Below, piece after piece: positions 24,319 through 35,558 of a DNA stretch of 64,000 bases (position 1 is the first letter of the stretch; every line of letters begins with the position of its first letter). The stretch comes from Botryococcus braunii (lineage: Eukaryota; Chlorophyta; Trebouxiophyceae), in NCBI GenBank assembly GCA_002005505.1, contig MVGU01001402.1:52501-116500 (forward strand), given 5' to 3'. Both the position numbers and the translations under genes were made by a program. The notes under the pieces were generated by a model. The model was not told the origin of the DNA and did not search any database. It saw only the letters and a program-made list of their open reading frames with translations.

Positions 24319-27300
24319 TCACAAAAACTTGGCCAACCCCAGAGCATCACGATGTCCCTGAAACACCTGCCTTGTCAAAGGCTTTGTGAATATATCTGCT
24401 ACATTCCTTGCAGAAGGAACGTATTTCACATCCACCTGACCCAATGCAATAGCTTCCCGTGCAAAATGGAAGCTGATCGCGATATGCTTGGTATGCTTAG
24501 AGAACACTGGATTTCTGAGATGATTGATACATCCCTGATTATCACAGTGGATCTTCACAATCCACGGAGAAATCCCAATTTCTTCCAGGAATCCCTTCAT
24601 CCAATTTGCCTCTTTGACAGCTGCACTTGCCGCCATAAACTCAGCCTCTACAGTGGATGTGGCCACTGCAGACTGCTTTTTGCTTCCCCAAACTACTGCT
24701 CCTCCAAACACCCGAATTACGTAACCAGTAGTGGAGAACCTGTGATCCTGATCACCACCATAATCTGCATCCACAAAGCCCTCCAGCTCTGTGTCCTTCC
24801 CTCCAAGTACTAACACAAGATCCCTGGTAGCCATCAGATATTTCAACACTCTGATGGCTTCATTCCAATGAGCAGTGGTGGGAGTAATCCTATACCTGGA
24901 AAGCACTCCCACAGCCTGGGAAATATCAGGCCTTGTGGTGTTGGCAATGTACAACAGTGACCCAACCAGTTCACAATATCTGTGACCTGGAGGTAAGGGA
25001 CTCCCAGCTCCAATGCTGGCACTGTTGTCCTTAGACATAGGTCGCTGTGTGGCCACAAAATCCTTAGTCATAGGGGTGTCAGGCCCCACAGACTCCAGAT
25101 CCAGCCCAAATTTTTCAACTAGGGCATCAATCTTTGGGATGCAACTCAAAGAAATCAACCCCTTCTCTCTATCTCTCATTACTTGACAGCCCAAGAAATC
25201 TTTCACCTCTCCAAGATCATGGATGGTGAACTCCTGCTTCAGCAACCCTTTAACCCTCTCAATCTCACTCATGCCCTTTGAAACTATCAATAGATCATCA
25301 ACATAAATCAGCACAAAGGATTTCCCTCCATCCACAGAACATTTCACATAAACCCCAGCATCACTCTTGCACACCTCATACCCCATGGTATGTAGCTTCT
25401 CATTAAGGGTCTTATGCCATGCCCTTGGAGCTTGCTTCAGGCCATACAATGCCTTCTTCAAGCGACACACAGTGTTCCCATCCCCATTCTCAAACCCAGG
25501 AGGTTGTGTGACATAGACCTCCTCCTCTAATTCACCATTTAGGAAAGCAGTCTTGACATCCACCTGGTGAATTTCAAGACCCTCCTGTGCAGCCACTGAC
25601 AGTAAAGCTCTTCTAGACCCATAACTGCTGGTGGGAGCAAATACCTCCATCACATCTACTCCTGGAATTTGCCTACACCCTTGAGCCACCAGCCTGGCCT
25701 TGAATCTAAGCACATTGCCGTGTGCATCCATTTTCACTGAAAAAATCCAGTGAACTGGGATAACTTTGTGCCCACGAGGTCTAGGAACAAACTCCATCAC
25801 CTCATGGGCATCTAAGGAGTTTTGCTCCTCCTGCATTGCAGCCTTCCAGTACTCCCACTGTGGGGACTGCTGTGCCTCCTTGAGACTTGAAGGCACACTG
25901 ATCTTCCCAAAACGCACCCCAGTATGCTTCCCCTGCTCTTGCTTACTCTTACTCTCACTCTCATCCACTACTCTTTCGCTGAATGTCGCCGCACAGCACG
26001 TGGGAACTGTTGGTAAAGATCCAGATCTCTCCCTCTGCTCTTTCTCTCTCTTAGACTCACAGCTTGCCCTCTCAAGCTTGCTGCCAGCCTCTCTCACATC
26101 ATCCTCCCAAACACAGGTACCTCTCGGAAAGCTCTTGTAATTGGGGGAGTTCTCACACTGTCTTGGCTTCCGATTCACCTCCCCAGACACACTCTCACAT
26201 GGCTGACGGTTTGCAGTCCCGTCAGGACTCTCACAGACACGTGGACCACTCTGCATGGCATGAGCACTTGGTCTATTTTGCTGCTGTGCCCATGTCTCTC
26301 TCTCTCTCTGTCTGCTGCCCACTAGACATGAGCGCTGGGGCGCAGGCCCAGCAGCACACTCCCATGCATGGCCCATGCTTGCGTGGCTGGCACCACATTG
26401 TCCTTGGGCATCACTAATAGAGTTCTCATCGCTAACATTACTCTCAGGCACTGAGCAGGTCCCACCCATACATCTCAGCTCACTTGGACCATCTGCAGTC
26501 TGATCAGAGACTGCCCCCCTCTCATCTCTTACAAGTAAAGCAGGTCTCTCGGTGTCCTGCCCCAATTCCTGCGCTTCCCCTGGTCCCTGTGACTCTGTGT
26601 CACCTTCAGTCCTCCCCTCTCGCTCACAGCTCTCTCCCTTATCCTGTGCCAGCAGGATATCTCGAGCCGCAGTTCGTTGCTCATAGCGTTGAGCCCGCGA
26701 CAGTCCGTCCGGAGGCAGGATGGTAGTAGCCGGATGCGGGTTACGCAGCGACTGCTGTATTCGCTCTAAAGTCTGATGATGTTGTCCGCTGTCTGTGCTT
26801 CCTCGCGCCAGTCGTTGGATGGCGTCCAGAGCCCCGGACTGATCCAGGTCCGGCTGCTGCTCTCCCGTGCTTGCTTCGGGAGACACAATGAGACTGCCCT
26901 CCTCCTGGGAAGGCTTCCCCTGACTATCAGGCTCAGTTTCAGCCTGGTCAGAGGGTACTGGGAAGGCGCTGTCAGGTCTACTGCTGGAGCATGGGCTGCT
27001 GACAGTCTGGTTCTGCATACTGCGCTGTGACAATGGCACCACTGGATTGCTGCTGTGCAATTGCCCTGATAAGTCTTCAGGGTATGAAAACTGCTGAGGC
27101 TGGTCAGGGAGAACAGCCATTCCCACCCTAGTAGCTCCCCGAATGTGTTCCACAAATTGAACATCTCTGCTCTCTCTCCAGATCCCCCCTCCCATATAGA
27201 TACGATATGCCTTTGACACTGGGGAGTAACCAGTGAACATCCCAGCCACAGCCTTTGGTGCAAAGGTCCCCTCTGCTGGTCCGGAACGTGCACAAATGCA

Positions 27301-29577
27301 AGGCATCCCCATGTGCGCAGCAGGGATACATCAGGCTTATATCCCATGAACATTTCACAGGGAGAGAGGGGCCTGCCTGTGCTGGGTCCCATATTTAGGA
27401 GAGTGCAGGCTGTCTCCAGGGCTTCCTTCCACATAACAGGGCTTGCTGCAGCAAAATTGAGGAGGGTCCTGGTGCGCTCCTTGAGGGTTCTGTTGGCTCT
27501 CTCAGCAACTCCATTCTGCTGAGGGGTATATGGGGCAGATGTCTCCAGCTTAGTGCCCTGGGATGCACAGAATTCCTTGAACTTGGCATTCAAGAACTCT
27601 GTCCCTCTGTCGCTGCGGATGCACTTCACAGTAGTTTCCTTCTCAGTTTGCCAATACAGAATTAGGTCTCTGACAACAGCTGCAATTACATCTTTTGACT
27701 TCACTGGCAGCACTGCCTTCCACCCAGATGCCTCATCAGTTACAGTTACCCAAAAACGTTCCCCAGTAATGGCTGCTGGTGATATGGGACCCACAGTGTC
27801 AATGTGGATTCTGTCAAGGGGTTTTTCAGCAGGTCTAGAGCTTTCACCAAATGGGGGACGTGCATGCTTCCCCTCAATGCACGCTTCACAGTACTTAGGG
27901 CAATTTTCACAGGGGGACATCGAGGTGTCTAAGCCAATAACCAGTTGCTCACTGCTCAGGCGTTTCATCCATGGGTCCCCTGGGTGTCCCAATCTGCTGT
28001 GCCACAGGAAACGCTTGGCACAGTCATGACTTTGACCTTTGGAGCATTTCTTCTTCAAGGCAGCTGTCACTGAATAAGGGACCTTCACTGGTGCTACTGG
28101 GAGGCAGTTGTGAATATAATAAAGACCATTCTCTGGTTTCACAGGCATCTGCCAACCACTCGGTCCTGAGACAGCAGTGAATGCTCCCAGTCTATCTGTA
28201 CTGAACCGGATTCCATCACGCAGAGCAGCAGATACTGAGAGAATATTGGTGGTAGCTGAGGGAACACACTGGACATGATGCAGCCACACTGGAATATGCT
28301 GAGAGGACAGGAGGCACACTGACCCAGTAGCAACAATGCCCCCAGTGGCATCAGATGTAGCAAGCAGCAGTGGAATAGGGTGGTCATGTACTGTAGGGGC
28401 ATGCAGCAGGGACACGTTGTTCACAAGATGTACAGACGCTCCACTGTCCACAAGCCACGACTGTTTGGACTGCTGGTGTTTACTGCCATCCAGCACATTA
28501 TAGGACACCACGTATGGCATACCTTCTGAGGGAGGAGAAGGTGGTCCTGGAGGAGGGTGCAGCAGTGGGAACGCTCCAGTGCCTGGGAATGCATGCTGCA
28601 CGCTTGGAGGCGGTTGAGGCGCACCAGGAAACTGACCTTGGGGCCACATGGCAGCAAGTTGCTGTACTGCTGCCACCACATTGCGTTGTGTCTCTGCATC
28701 CCTTTGGCGTTTGCGGCAGTCTCTCCAGAAATGGCCTTTCCTGTGGCAGTAGTTGCATGTGCCTCTCACTTCTCCCCTTGATTCTGTGTCTGCTGGCTGT
28801 TTGGAGGGATTGGCCCCGCTAGAGGAAGAGGCAGGAGCAGTCTCTCTTTGAGCAGGCATTGCTTGCATCACCATGGCAGGCTGCTCTCCATCATCGTTGT
28901 AGCCAGCAGCTTCTGCAGTGGTGGAAATGAGAGCTGCCAGTTCATCCAAGGGGTAAGCTACTGCAGTGGGCAGTAGACCAGGAGGATTAGCTGCTGCTGG
29001 CAGTCCCTGCACGATCTGGGAGGCCACATGACCATCCAGGAGGTCATGTCCGTTGCGTTTCAAGCAGCTTTTGAGATTTATCATCCTGGACACATACTGA
29101 GAGATTGTTTCTCCACGCCTCATCCCTTTTGACATTTCCTTCAGCCAGTCTGCGTTGGCTTGAGTGTTGTAACCACCAACAAATTTCTTGCAAATAAACA
29201 GATATGCATCATATGCTGACGGCTTACTTGACACTTCCCCTAACCATTCCTCTGGAACTGACTCGTACAACAGAAGCATTGCAGCTGCATTATGGATAGT
29301 TCCAGGCATGGCTGACTGAATGGCAGGAAAAGAACCCTTGGCACTATTGGCAGCAGTGAAGGCATTGTCCCATACCACAAAATTTGTGCCATGACGATCC
29401 AGTTTAATATGCACTTTGACTTGGGTGGCAATGACCTTGGGAAGTACATCTCCCTCGCCCTTTGATGTGCTGGGTGTACACGGCTGTCGACAGCCGTGTG
29501 GGAGACGATGTAGATGCTTCCTCTGCTGTGGGCTCCTCCTCGGATGGCTCCCTTGATTTGGATCTCTTTCTCGCCAT
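24319..29577 (-). pseudogene. E1 gag-pol, frameshifted
   Basis: Order in the sense direction is gag, zinc knuckle (CNYCHRKGHFWRDC), protease (WLVDSGASVHLV), integrase with HHCC and DDE parts, reverse transcriptase (IYVDDLLIV) and RNase H (VDADYGGD, HCDNQGCINHL). The gag ATG is at 29577. The frame changes once near 29480-29495 before reading into the conserved gag. It changes again near 27265-27272, where one base is missing compared with E2, between CLAFVHVPDQQRG and APKAVAGMFTGYS. The rest is open to the stop at 24319. Either two real mutations or assembly errors explain this. The LTRs look identical, so little time has passed since insertion. Confidence 0.85.
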
Positions 29578-29588
29578 GTTGATGTCCC

Positions 29589-30113
29589 TCAGTCTGCGTT
29601 AGGTTCTGACAGCTGCGCGTCCCTGTCGTCGTCTCCGTCGTCTGTGTCCGTGCACCACTCCTCTGGGCTGAATCCTTTTCTGCTGCCCAGAAGGGAAAGT
29701 AGGAAGTCCTCGTCAAGAGTAGCGAGAGCACACTCCACTGCTGTGTAGGCTGCCCTTTCTTCCCAGTACTCGGGTCTGTTGGGTCCTCCGAGCTGTTGTA
29801 GATGTCGTTCAAATAATGCTCGCGTGACGAAGCCTGGGTCCGCGTTGATGAATGAACACTCCCACGCAGTTACTTTGTATGCTGGGTAAACAGAGAATCG
29901 TCGTCTGAACCACAGAGGCTGTTCGAGTTTGCCCAGTCCGTACGCGCGGCTGACAAAATCCTTCACTATAAATGCTCGTTCTTCTGGTGTTCTCGGTCCA
30001 GTATCTCCTCCAGCTCGCCTCAGGCTATCATATGTCGGTGGTGAAGGAGGTGGGGGAATAAACGGTCTTTTACCGCCGGTCGCCATCCTTCCGCTCTGCT
30101 TCGTTCGTCCCAT
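29589..30113 (-). CDS. E1 ORF0: extra ORF upstream of gag
   Basis: The 174-codon ORF starts 43 nt after the primer site and ends 11 nt before the gag ATG, so it would be the first cistron of the genomic RNA. It has a proline-rich N-terminus (FIPPPPSPPTYDSL), a central part GPRTPEERAFIVKDFVSRAY followed by WFRRRFSVYPAYKVTAWE and DPGFVTRALFERHL, and an acidic tail (TDTDDGDDDRD). E2 carries a related sequence at the same place; E3 and E4 do not. Ty1/copia elements normally encode one gag-pol frame, so an extra conserved protein here is unusual. I recognise no domain. The acidic tail and basic middle could suit a nucleic-acid or chaperone-like role, but that is speculation. Confidence 0.75.
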   Translation of the reverse strand: MGRTKQSGRMATGGKRPFIPPPPSPPTYDSLRRAGGDTGPRTPEERAFIVKDFVSRAYGLGKLEQPLWFRRRFSVYPAYKVTAWECSFINADPGFVTRALFERHLQQLGGPNRPEYWEERAAYTAVECALATLDEDFLLSLLGSRKGFSPEEWCTDTDDGDDDRDAQLSEPNAD

Positions 30114-30156
30114 CGTCGGCTCGGAACATGCTTTCAGTTGCCCAGCTCAAGAGTTT

Positions 30157-30171
30157 GGTGGGCCCATAACC
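30157..30171 (-). promoter_or_regulatory. E1 primer binding site for half initiator tRNA
   Basis: The plus strand reads ggtgggcccataacc directly beside the LTR, equal to the anticodon arm of initiator tRNA-Met (anticodon CAU) and ending in the anticodon loop. The genomic RNA is its complement. Drosophila copia is known to prime from a 5' half-fragment of tRNA-iMet; this is the same arrangement. Confidence 0.85.
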
Positions 30172-30899
30172 TGTACAATTCTGGGCGTAATGTTCCCTGC
30201 ATGTCCCGGCACGAGGGTGTTAAGCCCGGCGACACTCTTGTTGTGCGTAGAGAAACAAGCAGTGTCGTCTGTGAGTGAGGAGACTTGACTGGCAACAGTA
30301 AAGTAGCAAACACCCGAAGTGCTTTTGATGTCCCAATCAAGTGTTACAATGTTTATTGCTCTCTCTCGTCACTCGGCAACTCGAACTATCCTATCAACAA
30401 CGTTACTGATAGTCTGCATTACCAATGTCCGATGAGCTAAGCAATTACACCTTTCTATTGTACCTTATCTAGACCCTTCCTAAACCATTGTTCATGTTCA
30501 TATGATGTCTTGACAGCAGTTTACCTGCATGTCCCGGCACGAGGGTGTTAAGCCCGGCGACACTCTTGTTGTGCGTAGAGAAACAAGCAGTGTCGTCTGT
30601 GAGTGAGGAGACTTGACTGGCAACAGTAAAGTAGCAAACACCCGAAGTGCTTTTGATGTCCCAATCAAGTGCCTCAATCCTTCGAGCCAGGAGCATATAG
30701 CCTTTCGAGCAAACCGTGTCCGATTATCTAATCCTTTCTTATTAACGTGCAATTGGTCTAGATTGGTTCTGGCAGAACTCCTGGGTTCTGCCACTGATTA
30801 CTCATTCTACTAACTGCTCTCTCTGGTAATTGACGATGATCTGGCCACTATTACTCTTCTGAGGGAAAGGCACCAAAATGTTCTGTCACTATTATAACA
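30172..30899 (-). repeat. E1 5' LTR with internal repeats, TATA, splice and poly(A) signals
   Basis: In the sense direction, TATATG at 30699-30694 lies 28 nt before repeat a (30671-30524). Repeat a ends CAG and is followed by GTAAAC, a good donor. A spacer ends in TGTAA (30348-30344), immediately followed by repeat b (30343-30196), which ends CAG before GGAAC. The U5 remainder of about 24 nt and the primer site follow. Splicing from repeat a to the end of repeat b would remove 328 nt (30524-30197), including the poly(A) signal. TATA spacing fits transcription start at the first base of the repeat. Confidence 0.7.
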
Positions 30900-31589
30900 G
30901 TATTCCTGTGCAGTGGCGGCACGGAGGGTGTGAGTCAAAGTTCGCTCTCCTGTGTGACGAAGAGTAGAGTCTAGAACATGAACAATCAAGGACTGATTGG
31001 GCAACTTCAAGGAAACACCCGGAGTGCTTGTGAAGTCCCAAACAAGTGTATTACAATTGCTCACTTGCTCTCTCTTAACAACGGAATTCAAACTACCCTA
31101 ACTGGTACGTACTCAGAAAGGATCAATCTCATTGTCCGATGATAAGATAGCCAAGCACATACACTTAACACGAAATACTAAGGTCAACAAAGCTTCAAAT
31201 CTCCCAATCTATTCACAATCACGTTACCTGTGCAGTGGCGGCACGGAGGGTGTGAGTCAAAGTTCGCTCTACTGTGTGACGAAGAGTAGAGTCTAGAACA
31301 TGAACAATCAAGGACTGATTGGGCAACTTTAAGGAAACACCCGGAGTGCTTGTGAAGTCCCAAACAAGTGCCTTGCCTCTCCGTGCTAGCACCACTACCT
31401 TCCTGCACTAAACGTGTCTGTAACTTGCGTTATCTTTATCTCCATTCAAATTGTTCCTAACTGCGAAGTCTTTGTAGTTTCGCCCATATTAGTCATTTAT
31501 TATTGTCACTGACGGAAAAGCCACTATTACTCCACTGAGGGAAAGGCATAAATAACTCATCCAATACAACACTTCCCCTTGCCTTTTCC

Positions 31590-34500
31590 TCACCAGAACT
31601 TGGCAAGACCCAGTGAGTTTCTATGACCCTGAAACACTAATCTTACTAGAGGTTTAGTGAAGATGTCAGCCACATTTCTGGCAGATTGAATGTATTTGAA
31701 GTCAACCTGCCCCTTTGCAATAGCTTCACGTGCAAAGTGACAACTGATTGCAATGTGTTTGGTATGTTTAGAATACACTGGATTCCTGAGGTGGTTGATG
31801 CACCCTTGGTTATCACAATGTATCTTCACTATCCAGGGTAACACACCAATTTCCTCTAGAAATCCCCTTAGCCAATTAGCTTCCTTCACAACAGCACTTG
31901 CTGCCATGAATTCTGCTTCTACTGTGGAAGTAGCCACAGCAGATTGCTTTTTACTTCCCCACACAACTGCTCCTCCAAACACAGTGAGGACGAAGCCAGT
32001 GGTGGAGAAACGGTGGTCTTGATCCCCACCGTAATCAGCATCAACATATCCCTCCAACTCTGTTTCTTTTCCTCCAAGGATCAGAACCAGGTCTCGGGTT
32101 CCCTTAAGATATTTCAACACACGGATGGCCTCATTCCAGTGTGCTGTTGTGGGTGACATCCTGTACCTCGACAGAACTCCTACAGCCTGGGATATATCAG
32201 GACGAGTGGTGTTAGCTATGTAGAGCAGTGACCCTACTAACTCACAGTATCGATGACCAGGAGGCAGAACACTCCCAGCACCAATACTATCACTCCCATC
32301 CTTTGGCGCAGGCATCTGAGACATTACAAACTCTTTTGTCATTGGGGTATCGGGCCCAGCTGACTCAAGATCAAGACCAAACTTCTCCACAAGTGCATCT
32401 ATCTTAGGGATGCAACTCAGGGAGATTAACCCCTTCTCTCTATCTCTCATGACTTGACAACCTAAGAAATCCTTCACCTCCCCCAGATCGTGGATGGTGA
32501 ATTCTTTCTTGAGAAGCTCTTTCACTCTCTCCACCTCTGACATGCCCTTGGATACAATCAAGAGATCATCTACATAAATTAGCACGTAGGATTTACCCCC
32601 ATCTTCAGAGCATCTCACATAAACTCCAGCATCACTCTTGCACACCTCATACCCCATGACTTCAAGTTTGTCACTAAGGGTCTTGTGCCAGGCACGTGGG
32701 GCCTGCTTTAGGCCATACAGTGCCTTTTTGAGTCGACACACGGTATTGCGATCACCATTCTCAAATCCTGGAGGTTGCGTTACATACACTTCTTCCTCCA
32801 GCTCACCATTGAGAAAGGCAGTCTTAACATCTACCTGGTGAATCTCGTAACCTTCCCTAGCAGCCACAGCTAGCAAGGTTCTCCTAGCACCATAGCTGCT
32901 GGTTGGTGCAAAGACCTCCATGACATCTACTCCAGGAATTTGTCGACACCCCTGAGCAACCAATCTTGCCTTGAATCTCAACACATTGCCATGTGCATCC
33001 ATTTTCACTGAGAAAATCCAGTGAACTGGTATTACCTTATGCCCATGAGGCCTGGGAACATATTCCATAACCTCATGGGTGTCTAATGAATTCTGCTCTT
33101 CTTGCATCGCAGCCTTCCAGTATTCCCATTGAGGAGACATCTGAGCTTCTCTTAAATTTGAGGGAACATGGATTTTACCAAATCTAACTCCAGTGTGCTT
33201 CCCCTCCTCTCCCTTACCCTTGGGAGAATCGTTGGTAGCACCCTCAGAACCCACTACTCTTCTACTGACACTCGCCGCACTACAGCTAGCTTTTCTCTCA
33301 GTGGTATCAGAGCTTTCTCTCATGCTTCTCTCTCTCTTGGATTCGCACTTCGCACTGCTCAACTTGCAGTCTTGCACGCTTACATCTTCCTCCCAAACAC
33401 AGGTACCTCCCGGGAAGCATCCATAGTCAGGAGGTTTCTCACATTGTCTGAGCTTCCGGTTCACCTCCACATCCACACTCTTACACATCCTCTCAAGCTC
33501 AGGCTCTTGAGGGCTCTCACAGGCAGAGGGAGGTAGGCTCTGGTCGCCCCTTTGCTTCCCCTCCCTTTCTCGACTTGTGTGTCTCTGACTTCCGCGTGGT
33601 GTCACAAGAGTCTGTGACCTCTCATCCCTGACATCCTTCTCCCATACACAGGTACCTCTCAGGCTGCACTTGTAATTTGGTGGTACCACACACTGTCCGT
33701 GCACCTGATTCACCTCCTCTTCTCGGCTCTCACACAAGTACTGGGATGCAGACCCAGTACTGCTCTCACAGACATTGCTGGCTGTTTCCGAGAGAGTGGA
33801 ATGTCTCTGCTCAGGACTGTGGCTGTCACCACCTTCCCCTACCAGTCCACACCACTGATGGGGAGAGCCAGATGTTTCCACACAAGTCTCACCACTGACA
33901 TGAAGCTCATTCACTGGACAGGACCCACCCGTGCAACTCAGCTCCCTGGGACCATTTGCAGTCATGATTGTGGCTGCCCCCCTCTCATCACTAACATGAA
34001 AATCAGAGCTCTCAGACTGGCACCCATCTATCTGCACTTCCCCTGGTCCCTGTGACTGTGTGTCACTTGCTGTTAGCCCCACTTTGTCTCTGCTCTCTCC
34101 CACCTCCTGTGACAGCAGGAGTTCTCTTGCAAGTGTTCGTTGCTCATGCCTCTGGGCTCTTGTTAGCCCATCAGCAGCCAAATTGGAATTCTCCAGGCTG
34201 GTTGGTCTGAGAGACTCTTGAGCTCGCATCATTTGTTGCTGTAGTCCCGAGTCCGAATGAGCGCCGCGGGCCAGGTCCAGAGTTGCTTCGATGGTCCTTC
34301 GGATCTCCGCGGGAGCAGTGGATCTCTGGGGTTCAGGCTCGGGCTCAGCCTTCCCAGAGGGTCCTGGACATTCTGAGTCTGTGTCTTTCTGGGAAATGTG
34401 TGGATGCACTGTCTCAACTGATGAGTCCTGGATCTGTGCCTCACTGTCGTCTCCACAGGATACCTTAACTGGCTCTGGGTGCTGTTTGGTAGTGCTGGGT

Positions 34501-34844
34501 TCAGAGGGAACAGGGGACAGAAATTCCTCAGACTGAGCAGGAGTCACACTGAGACCAATACGAGAGGCCCCTCTGAGATGCTCCACAAAGATGACATCTC
34601 TGCTCTCTCGCCATATACCCCCACCCATGTATATCCGATAGGCTTTGGAGGAGGCTGAATAACCGGTGAGCATTCCTGGCACAGTTTTTGGTGCAAAGAC
34701 TGGCCTCTGGACATCTGGGATATGCACATATGCAAGGCAGCCCCATGTGCGCAGGAGTGAGACATCAGGCTTATATCCCCAGAATAATTCAAAGGGGGTA
34801 AGGTCCCTGCCTGTACTTGGGCCCATGTTGAGCAGGGTGCATGC
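31590..34844 (-). pseudogene. E2 pol, second part (integrase end, RT, RNase H)
   Basis: It continues the E2 polyprotein after the E3 insertion site. It begins in the integrase core just past the catalytic E, continues with the conserved FGYKPDVSLLRTWGC-like block (WGYKPDVSLLRTWGCLAY), a long low-complexity linker, reverse transcriptase (VIPVHWIFSVKMDAHGN, IYVDDLLIV) and RNase H (VDADYGGD, STVEAEFMA, HCDNQGCINHL), and stops at 31590. It is open throughout. It would be translated only if the E3 insertion were absent. Confidence 0.9.
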
Positions 34845-35538
34845 TGTGAAAGGTTATGGGCAATCGGCTTTCCCTGTACAAAGCAGACAGGTCGTCAATA
34901 GACGAAGTTACTCCAGCTACAGTCCGTACGACTGTCTGCTGAGTGCCACACACAACTGTCGGACAAGACTAGCATCTGGTGATGCCCAGCATCTTTCACA
35001 ACCAGTTCCGTTACATCATTATCTTGTACACAAGCACCGATCAAGCAATCACTAGATAAGGCTCTAGACGGCTACGTTCAAGTACATGCCTATACTCCCT
35101 GAAGTCACTGTCCCTTATCTGTTTGAGTGACTACAGGGTACACTAAGCTTGTTCACTCTCACAATAGCAACAATGATACAACACACACTGCCGCACCGTA
35201 CCTGTACAAAGCAGACAGGTCGTCAATAGACGAAGTTACTCCAGCTACAGTCCGTACGACTGTCTGCTGAGTGCCACACACAACTGTCGGACAAGACTAG
35301 CATCTGGTGATGCCCAGCATCTTTCACAACCAGTTGGTATTCACTCCGGTGGGGCAGCCTTAAGAGTTCATCCGACAAACGTGTGATCTAGATAGGATTG
35401 TACCTTATGTTCGAAAACGTCCAGAATCTGCCGTGTCTCAAGGTACCTTATGTTCTCAATGGACCCATATCCTAATAGTGCACACATGAAGATCACTTAA
35501 AGCACAAGGCATTCAATAATAATGTTCAGAACTCAACA
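34845..35538 (-). repeat. E3 3' LTR (694 bp)
   Basis: The 135-bp internal repeats are at 34873-35007 and 35201-35335. Sense TGTAA is at 35015-35011. It is followed inward by the polypurine tract (35539 onward). Confidence 0.9.
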
Positions 35539-35558
35539 CTTCCCCTTGCCTGCATGCT

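Larger units (their letters stand above)
23573..30899 (-). mobile_element. E1: Ty1/copia LTR retrotransposon inserted in the E2 LTR
   Basis: The LTRs are 23573-24300 and 30172-30899, each 728 bp with TG and CA ends and no difference seen by eye, so the insertion is recent. The target duplication gtatt is at 23568-23572 and 30900-30904. A primer site lies next to the 5' LTR, and a polypurine tract (24301 onward) next to the 3' LTR. It encodes an extra ORF, gag and pol. Gag-pol carries two one-base-scale frame changes. The pol sequence is close to that of E2, so the two are sister families with different LTRs. Confidence 0.95.
23548..31571 (-). repeat. E2 3' LTR, split by E1
   Basis: The outer 25 bp are at 23548-23572 and the other 667 bp at 30905-31571. 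E1 plus one gtatt lies between. The internal repeats are at 30905-31048 and 31227-31370. E1 entered directly outside the first repeat copy. Confidence 0.93.

Noticed and set aside
29240..29812. 190-codon ORF in E1 overlapping ORF0 and gag
   Set aside because: It is an out-of-frame shadow. ORF0 and gag frames are the ones shared with E2.
30157..30171. tRNA gene at the gggcccataacc sites
   Set aside because: Only the anticodon arm matches, always beside an LTR, so these are primer binding sites and not tRNA genes.
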